From assembly GCF_000772045.1 (NCBI RefSeq), contig NZ_CP009754.1, positions 3,844,001 through 3,908,000 on the forward strand: a stretch of DNA of 64,000 nt, given 5' to 3'. Shown piece by piece: positions 8,163-21,215 of the stretch. The first letter of the stretch is position 1; every line of letters begins with the position of its first letter. Position numbers and translations under genes: made by a program. The stretch comes from Streptomyces sp. CCM_MD2014. GTDB taxonomy: Bacteria > Actinomycetota > Actinomycetes > Streptomycetales > Streptomycetaceae. The notes under the pieces are model-generated. The model saw only the letters and a program-made list of their open reading frames with translations, did no database searches and was not told the origin of the DNA.

Positions 8163-9224
8163 TCAGTTGGCGCTCTGCGTCGGGAGGTGACCGCTGCCCC
8201 GCAGGGACAGCTCAGCGATCCGGTCGACGGCCCCCGCGAGGGCCTCGGGCGGCAGCAGCCCGGCACCCCGGCCGCGCGCGAAGTCCGCGAACGCCCCGGC
8301 CGTCGAGTGCTTCGGCCGGAACCCCAGCGTCTCGCGCATCTGCGTGGTGTCCACCACCCGGCCGTGGGTGAGCAGCCGGATCTGCTCGGGGGAGAAGTCC
8401 GTCATCCCCAGCGTACGCACGAGCGATCCCGCCCAGGTGACCGCCGGCAGCAGCAACGGCACGGTGGGCCGGCCGAGCCGCCGCGAACACTGGGAGAGCA
8501 GCAGCACACCGTCCCCGGCGATGTTGAACGTCCCGCTGTTCAGCGTGCCCCGCCGCGCCTCGTGCGAGCAGACCCGCAGCACCTCGACCACGTCGTCCTC
8601 GTGCACGAACTGCAGCCGGGGGTCGTAGCCGAACACCGTCGGCAGCACCGGCAGTCCGAAGTACGAGGCGAGCGGCGTGTCCGCGGCCGGACCGAGGATG
8701 TTGGCGAACCGCAGCACGGTCACCGACACGTCCGGCCGACGGCGCGCGAAGCCCCGCACATACCCCTCGACTTCGACCGCGTCCTTGGCGAAGCCGCCGC
8801 TGGGCAGGGACTTGGGTGCCGTCGTCTCGGTGCAGACGGCGGGATCGCGCGGCGCGGAGCCGTAGACGTTCGTACTGGACTTCACCACCAGCCGCCGCAC
8901 GGTCGGCGACTTCTGGCAGGCGCCGAGCAGCTGCATCGTGCCGATGACGTTGGTCTCCTTCACCGACGTGCGGCTGCCGCTGCCCAGCGGCGTGCCCGTC
9001 ACGTCCAGGTGGACGACCGTGTCCGCCCGCGTCTCGGCGAGCACCCGTCCGATGGCCGACTGCCGGATGTCCGCCTGGACGAAGTCCGCGCCGCCCAGAT
9101 GGTGCTCGGGCGCGACGGCGTCCACCCCGACGACCCGGTCCACGTCGGGATCACGCTGGACGCGCCGGACGAACCGGCCGCCCAGCTGCCGGGCCACTCC
9201 GGTCACGAGCACGACCTTGCCCAA
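8163..9224 (-). CDS. NAD-dependent epimerase/dehydratase (extended SDR)
   Basis: A 353-residue Rossmann-fold protein starting LGKVVLVTGVARQLGGRFV. The glycine motif is TGVARQLGG in place of the standard TGxxGxxG. VHLDVTGTP and the region VKSSTNVYGSAP (Ser, with the YxxxK equivalent degenerate) place it in the extended SDR class of unknown substrate. I chose TTG 9224 because GGAAGG lies about 11 nt upstream; the in-frame extension to 9389 crosses the terminator at 9349-9384. It is the likely first gene of a two-gene unit with the acyltransferase. Confidence 0.82.
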   Translation of the reverse strand: MGKVVLVTGVARQLGGRFVRRVQRDPDVDRVVGVDAVAPEHHLGGADFVQADIRQSAIGRVLAETRADTVVHLDVTGTPLGSGSRTSVKETNVIGTMQLLGACQKSPTVRRLVVKSSTNVYGSAPRDPAVCTETTAPKSLPSGGFAKDAVEVEGYVRGFARRRPDVSVTVLRFANILGPAADTPLASYFGLPVLPTVFGYDPRLQFVHEDDVVEVLRVCSHEARRGTLNSGTFNIAGDGVLLLSQCSRRLGRPTVPLLLPAVTWAGSLVRTLGMTDFSPEQIRLLTHGRVVDTTQMRETLGFRPKHSTAGAFADFARGRGAGLLPPEALAGAVDRIAELSLRGSGHLPTQSAN

Positions 9225-9348
9225 GATCAGCGCCTTCCTTCCGCCTGCTCCGGCCTGTTCCAGCCCTGCTCCGGCCAACTTAGCCGGTAGGTGTTGCGCG
9301 GTGATGACCGACGGACACGGCGAATGACGAAAAAGAACCGCCGTACGA

Positions 9349-9384
9349 CTGTGGCCCCCCACCGGATGCGGTGGGGGGCCACAG
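9349..9384 (-). terminator. Rho-independent-type terminator after the small basic protein gene
   Basis: A perfect 16-bp stem with arms CTGTGGCCCCCCACCG and CGGTGGGGGGCCACAG and a 4-nt loop (9349-9384). It follows the stop at 9409 and separates that gene from the epimerase. Confidence 0.9.
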
Positions 9385-9408
9385 ACCACGCTGACGGCGC
9401 AGCGTCGC

Positions 9409-9507
9409 TTACTTCTTGTTGCGACGCTGAACGCGCGTGCGCTTCAGCAGCTTGCGGTGCTTCTTCTTGGCCATCCGCTTGCGCCGCTTCTTGATAACAG
9501 AGCCCAC
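9409..9507 (-). CDS. AURKAIP1/COX24-type small basic protein
   Basis: A 32-residue, extremely basic product (MGSVIKKRRKRMAKKKHRKL, ending LKRTRVQRRNKK). The motif KKRRKRMxKKKHRKLLKRTRxQRR is typical of the AURKAIP1/COX24 domain found in actinobacterial ribosome-associated miniproteins. The GTG start at 9507 has GCGAGGA 7 nt upstream. It is too short for normal ORF cut-offs but is followed by a strong terminator, which supports a real monocistronic gene. Confidence 0.85.
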   Translation of the reverse strand: MGSVIKKRRKRMAKKKHRKLLKRTRVQRRNKK

Positions 9508-9616
9508 GACTATCCTCGCTCACTTCTCATCACTCGGTTGGTGAGCGCCATGGGCCCACACGACCTACGAGGGGCCAGCCTACCGGTCCGAGCGCTGAGG
9601 TTGTAATCGAGGGCCG

Positions 9617-9829
9617 TCAGGCCGTTTCCACCCCCACGTAGCTCTCGCGGAGGTACTCGTGAACCGCTTGCTCCGGGACACGGAACGACCGTCCGACCCG
9701 GATCGCGGGCAGATGACCGCTGTGCACCAGCCGGTACACGGTCATCTTGGACACGCGCATCACCGCGGCGACCTCCGCCACGGTAAGGAACTGAACCTCG
9801 TTCAGAGGCCTTTCGCCAGCTGCAGCCAT
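9617..9829 (-). CDS. Small helix-turn-helix (BldC/excisionase-like) DNA-binding protein
   Basis: A 70-residue protein made almost entirely of a MerR/excisionase-type winged helix: FLTVAEVAAVMRVSKMTVYR, then VHSGHLPAIRVGRSFRVPEQ. This architecture (helix-turn-helix domain, type 17, SinR/Xis-like) is shared with the developmental regulator BldC, but the sequence is not BldC itself. ATG 9829 has AGGTG 6 nt upstream; the longer frame from 9910 lacks support. It is probably a DNA-binding regulator conserved in Streptomyces. No recombinase gene is nearby, so an excisionase role is unlikely. Confidence 0.82.
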   Translation of the reverse strand: MAAAGERPLNEVQFLTVAEVAAVMRVSKMTVYRLVHSGHLPAIRVGRSFRVPEQAVHEYLRESYVGVETA

Positions 9830-9958
9830 GACACACCTGAACCTTCCGCACTCGACGGCCACCGGCTTCCCCTTCCGGTGACTCTTCGTCGCTGCGTGCT
9901 CACTCCCCAATGTAGGGGCGGGTGATGCGAGTGGGGAAGAGGTGCACCCATCGCTTCC

Positions 9959-10774
9959 CTACCGTGACAGACACGCCCGATTGAGTACGTAGCGGGTAAG
10001 CGGCCGGTAGTACTCGGACCGCACAGCGTCATCAAGCGGAACGGCGACGGACACGAGCCCCTCGGCCTCCCCCACGAAGAGCGCGGGATCGTCCGTATCG
10101 GCCGGCCCGATGGCCTCGAACCCCAGCTGACCTGCACCGCAGACCCACCCGTGATCCCCGATCACCAACTCGGGCAGCGATCCGCCGCCCTCGGCCGCTG
10201 CCGCCAGCGCCGTACGAACCGGCAGCGGCGAATGCGTGTGCGCGCCCGGCTCACCACCGGCGCGCCCGGCAGCGGGTTCCCGCACCAACGCGACTCCGCG
10301 AACGTAGTCGAGGTTGTACGTGCGTAGACCGAACCGGGTCGTTATGTCGACAGAGCGACCCTGCGCGGGGGTGAGGACAGTACATCCCGCCGCCGACAGC
10401 GCCTCGGCCAAGGCGACGTAGAAACCGAGCAGTCGATGCGGGTGCCCGGTGCCGAGCAGTACCGGAGCACGCCGCTCGGCGACCGCCGCGAGCCGGCCGG
10501 CGAAAGCGTCCAGGGCCGCGAGGGTCCGGTCGGGGTCGATCACGTCCTGCCCGGCGGTGTCGCGCGGATCGGCCGAAACACCGCACCTCTCCGCCATCAG
10601 CCCCAGCAGCTCCCGCTGCCCCCACTCCCGCTCCGGATCGATCCCGATCAGCACCCGGGGATCCCGCGCGGCGAACAACCGGTAACTCCGCAGACTCACC
10701 TCCCTAGAGGTCGCCACCACCCCGGCCAGCCGAGCATCGAGAAGATGAGCCCGAAGAGCTCCACGGGTCAGCAC
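9959..10774 (-). CDS. Putative phosphatase, function unassigned
   Basis: A 271-residue cytosolic protein. Recognisable segments are VLIGIDPEREWGQRELL, VLLGTGHPHRLLGFYVALAE and LVIGDHGWVCGAGQLG. Orthologs in Streptomyces are, as I recall, annotated simply as phosphatase, and I see no HAD, PHP or inositol-phosphatase signature that would confirm it. A 270-bp gap with a dispersed repeat separates it from acuC. The assignment is tentative; conserved coding character is clear from codon use. Confidence 0.55.
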   Translation of the reverse strand: MLTRGALRAHLLDARLAGVVATSREVSLRSYRLFAARDPRVLIGIDPEREWGQRELLGLMAERCGVSADPRDTAGQDVIDPDRTLAALDAFAGRLAAVAERRAPVLLGTGHPHRLLGFYVALAEALSAAGCTVLTPAQGRSVDITTRFGLRTYNLDYVRGVALVREPAAGRAGGEPGAHTHSPLPVRTALAAAAEGGGSLPELVIGDHGWVCGAGQLGFEAIGPADTDDPALFVGEAEGLVSVAVPLDDAVRSEYYRPLTRYVLNRACLSR

Positions 10775-10857
10775 CCAACCGATGCTGCCGGTTCCCCCCG
10801 CCCCCGACCCAGGAAACGGAAGAATCTACGCACGGTCGGCGTAACGCCTCCGAGCGA

Positions 10858-10897
10858 CTGCGGGCAGTCGTGCCGCTGGGGCGGCACGGATGGGCGC
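10858..10897. repeat. Dispersed intergenic repeat, copy 1
   Basis: The 32-bp core at 10858-10889 is identical to 38715-38746, and the next 8 bp differ at one position. The core contains the palindrome GTGCCGC-TGGG-GCGGCAC. Both copies are in non-coding gaps. I recall this element as abundant in Streptomyces genomes, but no copy count was made. Confidence 0.75.
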
Positions 10898-11045
10898 TGG
10901 GGGTACCTCCCAGGCCGTTCAGGCACTGGGGGAGGCACCCGGCCGGCGCCGGGCCCGCGTCCCCATCCCACCCCGCATCACATCGCACCGCACCGCACCG
11001 CACCGACGCCGGGCAACCATCAAGCCGCCCGCACAGAAGCCACCC

Positions 11046-12218
11046 CTACGGCAGAAGCCCCCGCACCGGAAACACCGCCCGCCGAGCCGCCCGCACCGCC
11101 TGGTCCACCCGGTCCGCGGGGTCGTACCCCGCCTCCCACGAGGCCCACGCCACCGGCCACCGCCCGTCGGTCATCCGCATCGGCCCCAGCTGCCGCGTCC
11201 GCGCGTACACCTCCTGCCGCCACCCTTCCGGAATCACCGTCTCCGGCTCCACCGGCCGCCCCGCCGCGATCCCGACCAGATGCGCCCACGACCGCGGCAC
11301 CACGTCCACCACGGCGTAACCGCCACCTCCCAGCGCCACCCACCGCCCCCCGGCGTACTCGTGCGCGAGGTCGTGACACGCCACCTGCACCGCCCGCTGC
11401 GCGTCCAACGACACCGCGAGATGCGCCAGCGGATCCTCGAAGTGCGTGTCGGCCCCGTGCTGCGTCACCAGCACCTGCGGCCGGAAGTCGGCCAGCACCT
11501 CCGGCACCACCGCGTGGAACGCCCGCACCCACCCCGCGTCCCCGGTCCCCGCGGGCAATGCGACGTTCACCGCCGACCCCTCCGCGCAGTCCGCGCCCGT
11601 CTCCTCCGGCCACCCGGTCTGCGGGAACAGCGTCCGCGGATGCTCGTGCAGGGACACCGTCAGCACCCGCGGATCCTCCCAGAACGCCGCCTGCACCCCG
11701 TCACCGTGATGCACGTCCACATCGACGTATGCGACCCGCTCGGCCCCCAGCTCGAGGAGCCGTGCGATCGCCAGCGCCGCGTCGTTGTACACGCAGAACC
11801 CGGACGCCGCGCCCGGCATGGCGTGGTGCAGCCCGCCCGCGAAGTTCACCGCGTGCAGCGCGTCCCCGCGCCACACCGCCTCCGCCGCCCCCACCGACTG
11901 CCCGGCGATCAGCGCGGACACCTCGTGCATCCCGGCGAAGGCCGGGTCGTCCACCGTTCCGAGACCGTACGACACGTCCGCCGCTCCCGGGTCCGCCGAC
12001 GCCGCCTTCACCGCGTCGATGTAGTCCTCCCGGTGGACCAGGCGCAACGTCGAATCCCCGGCCGGCCGCGCCGCGACGACCTCCACCTCCCGGTCGAGCC
12101 CGAGGGCGCCGACCAGGCTTCGCGTCAGGGCGAGCCGGACCGGATCCATCGGATGCTCGGGACCGAAGTCATAGCCCGTTACTGCCTCGTCCCACATCAG
12201 CTGTGCGCGGCCGCTCAT
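11046..12218 (-). CDS. acuC: Acetoin utilization protein AcuC / class I histone deacetylase-like
   Basis: A zinc-dependent deacetylase of the arginase/HDAC fold; in Bacillus AcuC deacetylates acetyl-CoA synthetase. The 390-residue protein has MWDEAVTGYDFGPEHPMDP at the N terminus, GGLHHAMPG (active-site His pair), YVDVDVHHGDGVQ (zinc ligands Asp and His) and QHGADTHFEDPLAHL (second Asp). The ATG at 12218 is preferred over the GTG at 12227. Its first 50 bp overlap the 3' end of the MFS gene on the same strand, so they are probably cotranscribed. Confidence 0.88.
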   Translation of the reverse strand: MSGRAQLMWDEAVTGYDFGPEHPMDPVRLALTRSLVGALGLDREVEVVAARPAGDSTLRLVHREDYIDAVKAASADPGAADVSYGLGTVDDPAFAGMHEVSALIAGQSVGAAEAVWRGDALHAVNFAGGLHHAMPGAASGFCVYNDAALAIARLLELGAERVAYVDVDVHHGDGVQAAFWEDPRVLTVSLHEHPRTLFPQTGWPEETGADCAEGSAVNVALPAGTGDAGWVRAFHAVVPEVLADFRPQVLVTQHGADTHFEDPLAHLAVSLDAQRAVQVACHDLAHEYAGGRWVALGGGGYAVVDVVPRSWAHLVGIAAGRPVEPETVIPEGWRQEVYARTRQLGPMRMTDGRWPVAWASWEAGYDPADRVDQAVRAARRAVFPVRGLLP

Positions 12219-13416
12219 GCCCGCCACCGTATCGGTCCGGCTGATCCCCGAACGACCTGGCGTACACGACCGTCACCAGCACCAACACCATGGGCACGAG
12301 CATCGCCCCGCGATAGCTCCACGCGTCCCCGAGCGCGCCCACCAGCGGCGAACCGATCAGGAAACCGACGTAGTTGAACACGTTGAGCCGAGCCACCGCC
12401 GCGTCGGACGCCCCCGGACGACCGTCCCGCTCCGCCGCCAGCCGCCCCGCCGCCGCGAACGTCTGCGGCACCAGCACACACAGTCCCAGCCCCAGCAGCG
12501 TGAACCCGAGCATCCCCACCCAGGCCCCCGGCGCGGACGCCACCACGGCGAACCCGCCCGCCGCGACACCGGCCCCGCACCGCACCACCGCCACGGCCCC
12601 GAACCGCCGCACCCCGAAATCCCCGAGGGCCCGGCCCACCAGCGTGGTCACCATGTAGACGTTGTACGGAACGGTGGCCAGCTGCTCCGAACTCCCCAGC
12701 ACGTCCTGCAGGTACTTGGCGCTCCAGTTGGAGACGGTCGAGTCCCCGATGTACGCGAACGTCATCACCAGACACAGCGGCAGCAGCACCTTGAAGCCGA
12801 CCCCGGCCCCGGCCCCGCCCGACCCCTTCTCCACCGTCTCCTCAGCCGTGCCACCGCCGTCCCCGTCGACGTACCACCGGCTCCCGACCAACGCGGCCGG
12901 CAACAGCACGACGACCACGGGCAGATAGGACACCCACAGCGCCAGGTCCCAGTGCGCCCCCGCCCACGCCAGCGAGGCCCCCAGGATCCCGCCGAGGCTG
13001 TACGTCGCGTGGAACCCGAGCATGATGCTGCGCCCGTACGCCCGTTGCAGGCTCACCCCGAGCATGTTCATCGACGCGTCCAGCGCGCCGACGGACAGCC
13101 CGAAGACGGCGAGGGCCACGGCCAGCACCGCCACCCGGTCCCCCGCGCCGACGCCGAGCAGCGCCAGCAGCACCACCGGCTGCGACCAACGCAGCAGCCG
13201 GCTCGGCCGCACCCGCCGCACCAGGCGCTCGCTCACCACACTGCCGACCCCGGCCAGCACCGGCACGGCCGCGAGGAAGACCGGCAGCAGCGCGTCGGAG
13301 ACGCCGTACCGGTCCTGGATGGCCGGGATGCGCGTCACCAGCAGCGCGAAGGCGACGCCCTGGGCGAAGAAGCCGAACGCGAGCGAAGCCCTGCCGCGCC
13401 GCAGCACATCAGTCAT
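12169..13416 (-). CDS. MFS transporter
   Basis: A 415-residue integral membrane protein with about 12 hydrophobic segments and the Gly/Ala-rich helices of the major facilitator superfamily. The N terminus reads MTDVLRRGRASLAFGFFAQG; LVRRVRPSRLLRW supplies the positive loop of the A-motif region. The family resembles putative sugar or fucose-type permeases (FucP-like), but the substrate is not predictable. The C-terminal tail (DQPDRYGGGHERPRTADV) is hydrophilic and is encoded in DNA that also encodes the acuC start. Confidence 0.85.
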   Translation of the reverse strand: MTDVLRRGRASLAFGFFAQGVAFALLVTRIPAIQDRYGVSDALLPVFLAAVPVLAGVGSVVSERLVRRVRPSRLLRWSQPVVLLALLGVGAGDRVAVLAVALAVFGLSVGALDASMNMLGVSLQRAYGRSIMLGFHATYSLGGILGASLAWAGAHWDLALWVSYLPVVVVLLPAALVGSRWYVDGDGGGTAEETVEKGSGGAGAGVGFKVLLPLCLVMTFAYIGDSTVSNWSAKYLQDVLGSSEQLATVPYNVYMVTTLVGRALGDFGVRRFGAVAVVRCGAGVAAGGFAVVASAPGAWVGMLGFTLLGLGLCVLVPQTFAAAGRLAAERDGRPGASDAAVARLNVFNYVGFLIGSPLVGALGDAWSYRGAMLVPMVLVLVTVVYARSFGDQPDRYGGGHERPRTADVGRGSNGL

Positions 13417-13513
13417 GGCGGCGAGCGTAAGGCCCCGGCTTACCCGTGGGTAGATCCAGCCAAAGGTGAATTCTGCTCAGCTTCGACGGGCGCGTCGACC
13501 GGTCCGACGGTCG

Positions 13514-14161
13514 TCAGCGCACGAGCAGGTCGGCCAACTCCCCCATGTGCCCGAAGAGCCGGGTGGCTCCGGCCAGCTTCCCGGCCGACGTCATGGCGGT
13601 GAACCCGTACACGTCCATCCCGGCGGCGACCGCGGCCTGCACGCCGAGGGGGCTGTCCTCCACCACGGCACAACGCTCCGGTGCCACCCCCATCCGCGCG
13701 GCCGCGTGCAGGAACAGATCCGGGGCCGGTTTCCCACGGCCCACGTCCTGGGAGCTGAAGATCCGCTCGTCGTCGAACCATCGGTCGAGCCCGGCCTTCC
13801 GATGCCCCACCCGAATCCGCTCATGGCTCCCGGAGGACGCCACACAGTACGCCACCCCGTCCGCGGCGAGCTTCTCCAGCACACCGACGGCCCCCGGAAC
13901 GGGCTCCAGCTCCCGTTCGAAGGCCGCGAACACCCGCCCGTGGAAGACGTCGTCGAAGTCCTCGGGCAGTCGCTGCCCCGTCCGTTCCCACACGAGGTCG
14001 TGCACGCGGTGCATGGCGCCCCCCATGTAGTCCCGCAACGAGTCCTCGTACGACGTCGGGTGCCCCAGCTCCGTGAGATAGCCGGCGAGCAACCGATTGG
14101 AAATCGGCTCACTGTCGACGAGAACACCGTCGTTGTCGAAGATAACCAGGTCGTAGCGCAT
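13514..14161 (-). CDS. HAD-IA family hydrolase (beta-phosphoglucomutase/phosphatase-like)
   Basis: A 215-residue HAD hydrolase with nucleophile motif IFDNDGVLVDSEP (DxDGxxxDSE, residues about 7-19), motif II VASSG, and motif IV VVEDSPLGVQAAVAAGMDVYGF. The helical cap after motif I is the small type seen in beta-phosphoglucomutase and phosphatases of the GPH/YniC group. The first Asp is the nucleophile and the second the acid. ATG 14161 lies 18 bp from the rrn terminator. The substrate is unknown. Confidence 0.88.
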   Translation of the reverse strand: MRYDLVIFDNDGVLVDSEPISNRLLAGYLTELGHPTSYEDSLRDYMGGAMHRVHDLVWERTGQRLPEDFDDVFHGRVFAAFERELEPVPGAVGVLEKLAADGVAYCVASSGSHERIRVGHRKAGLDRWFDDERIFSSQDVGRGKPAPDLFLHAAARMGVAPERCAVVEDSPLGVQAAVAAGMDVYGFTAMTSAGKLAGATRLFGHMGELADLLVR

Positions 14162-14178
14162 ACACCGACCCTAAACGC

Positions 14179-14214
14179 AGAAAGCCCCGCACCGTTCCCG
14201 GTGCGGGGCTTTCT
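14179..14214 (-). terminator. Terminator of the rRNA operon
   Basis: A perfect 15-bp stem AGAAAGCCCCGCACC / GGTGCGGGGCTTTCT (14179-14214) lies immediately downstream of 5S rRNA, with a T-containing 3' arm on the minus strand. Confidence 0.92.
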
Positions 14215-14224
14215 CGCAATAATT

Positions 14225-14343
14225 GTTCGGCGGCGTCCTACTCTCCCACAGGGTCCCCCCTGCAGTACCATCGGCGCTGTAAGGCTTAGCTTCCGGGTTC
14301 GGAATGTAACCGGGCGTTTCCCCTACGCTATGACCACCGAAAC
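14225..14343 (-). rRNA. rrf: 5S ribosomal RNA
   Basis: 119 nt reading on the minus strand GTTTCGGTGGTCATAGCG at the 5' end and CGCCGCCGAAC at the 3' end, matching actinobacterial 5S. Ends are estimated by pairing of the terminal helix (GTTTCGG... with ...CCGAAC). It is the last gene of the rrn operon. Confidence 0.95.
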
Positions 14344-14406
14344 ACTATGAAACAGACAACCAACCGGTAACCAACACGGTCTGATTGTTCGTGGTTTCAG
14401 AACCAA

Positions 14407-14423
14407 CACAGTGGACGCGAGCA
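14407..14423 (-). other. 23S rRNA processing stem, downstream arm
   Basis: CACAGTGGACGCGAGCA (plus strand) is a perfect 17-nt complement of 17555-17571. The two arms flank mature 23S and would form the long stem cut by RNase III during maturation of 23S rRNA. Confidence 0.8.
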
Positions 14424-14429
14424 ACTGAG

Positions 14430-19373
<4,944 letters not shown>

Positions 19374-20046
19374 ATGTTTACCCGTAATCGGGTGACACCA
19401 CGAGAGCGGAACATCGGGAGGAATAATCCCGACGTTCACAGCGTCCTCGCTGTGTGTTTCAAAGGAACCTCAACCCGATCGAACCGATCAGGTCGGGGTA
19501 TCAACATATCTGGCGTTGACTTTTGGCACGCTGTTGAGTTCTCAAGGAACGGACGCTTCCTTTGTACTCACCCTATCGGGCTTTCCTCCGGGCGCTTCCC
19601 TTCGGTCTTGCGTTTCCGACTCTATCAGATCTTTCCGATCCGATTTCCTCGGTGCTTTCCAGGTTCCCGCTTTCGCGTTTCCCTTTCCGGCGGTTCCGAC
19701 TCTATCAGATCCTTTCGGGCTCTGATTCCCCGTCAGAAGGGGTTGCCGTCCCGGCCGTTGGGCCGTTTCAACGAGGTGAGACTCTAGCGGACTCCCGGCT
19801 CCCAAGCTAATCGGGGGCCGCGTTCTTTCGAACGTGGATTCCTCATTCCGTAAATACACGCGCCGACAGGACGACGACGTCGACAACGCGACTGTTCGTC
19901 GAAGAGTGGTTGGTACTTGCGGAATCGCCGTCCGGGGACCGACCGAGGTCGGCGCTCACGTCGGACAACTCGGAGAACACTAGGAGTGCGCGGCAGCCGT
20001 GTCAAATCCCGGGCGGGACGGGCCGCACGAGCGTACTGTGGGGCTC
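19374..20046. other. rRNA leader and promoter region
   Basis: A 673-bp non-coding stretch between the 16S gene and the trpS leader peptide. It holds three promoter-like hexamers of the rrn operon, a duplicated 18-bp promoter segment, and the region (about 19900-20046) from which trpS is transcribed in the opposite direction. No protein-coding frame is supported. Confidence 0.7.
19619..19786 (-). promoter_or_regulatory. Three tandem rrn promoter-like boxes
   Basis: TAGAGT hexamers on the minus strand lie at 19619-19624, 19699-19704 and 19781-19786, spaced 80 and 82 bp, upstream of 16S. The first two lie in an identical 18-bp segment (19614-19631 and 19694-19711). Multiple tandem promoters are known for Streptomyces rrn operons; the -35 boxes are not clear to me. 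Confidence 0.6.
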
Positions 20047-20088
20047 GTGACGACGCGTACGTGTACTCAGCTCTGGTGGGCCGCCTGA
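20047..20088 (+). CDS. Trp leader peptide of the trpS attenuator
   Basis: A 13-codon reading frame, GTG to TGA, encoding MTTRTCTQLWWAA. It contains two adjacent Trp codons (20074-20079) exactly where a ribosome stalled for Trp-tRNA would cover the first arm of the following hairpin. A leader of this type upstream of an auxiliary tryptophanyl-tRNA synthetase gene has been described in S. coelicolor. The upstream ribosome site (GGGG) is weak. Confidence 0.85.
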   Translation: MTTRTCTQLWWAA

Positions 20089-20138
20089 CGGCGGCCGTAC
20101 ACACGTATGCACTCGACGGCCGCCGCTTCGGCGGCCGT
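20079..20138 (+). promoter_or_regulatory. Tryptophan attenuator (arms 1-4) upstream of trpS
   Basis: Arm 1 GGCCGCC (20079-20085) pairs with arm 2 CGGCGGCCGT (20089-20098). Arm 2 can alternatively pair with arm 3 ACGGCCGCCG (20116-20125). Arm 3 pairs with arm 4 CGGCGGCCGT (20129-20138) to make the terminator hairpin. Arms 2 and 4 are identical, so 1:2 plus 3:4 (termination) and 2:3 (antitermination) are mutually exclusive. Stalling at the tandem Trp codons would free arm 2 and allow read-through into trpS. Confidence 0.82.
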
Positions 20139-20204
20139 TCTCGTATCTCCCTCCAGGAGGGGCGGCCGGCGGAAGGCGGCGGCCCCTGACCAGGAGGTGG
20201 AGAG

Positions 20205-21215
20205 ATGACGCGGGTCTTCAGTGGGGTCAAGCCGACCGGGCACCTGACGCTGGGGAACTACCTGGGAGCCATGCGGCAGTGGGCCGCGGTGGACCAGCAC
20301 CGGTCGGACGCGTTGTTCTGCGTCGTCGACCTGCACGCGCTGACCGTGGACCACGACCCGGCGCGGGTGCGCAGACTCAGTCGGCAGGCGGCGTCGCTGT
20401 TGCTTGCGGCGGGGCTGGATCCCGAGCTGTGCACCGTGTTCGTGCAGAGTCACGTGGACGAGCACGCCCGGCTGTCGTACGTACTGGAGTGCGTCGCGAC
20501 GGACGGGGAGATGCGGCGGATGATCCAGTACAAGGAGAAGGCGGCGCGCGAAAGGGGGCGCGGCGGCAGCGTGCGGCTGTCGCTGCTCACGTATCCCGTG
20601 CTGATGGCGGCGGACATCCTGGCCTACGGGACGGACGAGGTGCCGGTCGGGGACGACCAGACGCAGCACGTCGAGCTGGCTCGGGATCTCGCGGTGCGGT
20701 TCAACCAGCGGTACGGGCACACCTTCGTGGTACCGCGGGCCACGAATCCGGCGGTGGCCGCCCGGGTCATGAATCTGCAGGAGCCCGCGTCGAAGATGGG
20801 CAAGAGCGACGACGTCGGGCCGGGGATCGTCTATCTGCTCGACGAACCGGACGTGGTGCGGAAGAAGGTCATGCGGGCCGTGACCGACAGCGGACGTGAC
20901 GTCGTCTACGACCGGGAGGAGCGGGCGGGGCTCGCCAATCTGCTGGAGATCCTCGCCGCCTGTACGGGTGGGGACCCGGCGGAGCTGGCGGGTGGGTACG
21001 ACTCGTACGGCGCGTTGAAGAAGGACACCGCGGAGGCGGTCGTCGAGGTGCTGCGGCCGGTGCGGGAGCGGCACCAGGCGCTGTGTGCCGATCCCGGGTA
21101 TGTGGAGGGCGTGCTCCGGGAGGGGGCCGAGAGGGCCCGGGCGATGGCGCGGCCGACCGTGGACGCGGCCTACCGGGGGATCGGGCTGCTGCCTCCGGTG
21201 AACGCGGCCCGGTAG
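20205..21215 (+). CDS. trpS: Tryptophanyl-tRNA synthetase (attenuator-controlled type)
   Basis: Charges tRNA-Trp. The 336-residue class I enzyme has the HIGH-equivalent PTGHLTLGNYLG at residues 10-21, the KMSKS-equivalent KMGKSDD near residue 197, and the DDQTQHVELARDLAVRFN block. ATG 20205 follows AGGAGGTGGAGAG. Its leader-peptide attenuator marks it as the inducible auxiliary enzyme of Streptomyces, which in S. coelicolor gives resistance to the TrpRS inhibitor indolmycin; whether this copy does so is inference. The last 46 bp overlap the 3' end of the convergent GlxA-type gene. Confidence 0.93.
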   Translation: MTRVFSGVKPTGHLTLGNYLGAMRQWAAVDQHRSDALFCVVDLHALTVDHDPARVRRLSRQAASLLLAAGLDPELCTVFVQSHVDEHARLSYVLECVATDGEMRRMIQYKEKAARERGRGGSVRLSLLTYPVLMAADILAYGTDEVPVGDDQTQHVELARDLAVRFNQRYGHTFVVPRATNPAVAARVMNLQEPASKMGKSDDVGPGIVYLLDEPDVVRKKVMRAVTDSGRDVVYDREERAGLANLLEILAACTGGDPAELAGGYDSYGALKKDTAEAVVEVLRPVRERHQALCADPGYVEGVLREGAERARAMARPTVDAAYRGIGLLPPVNAAR

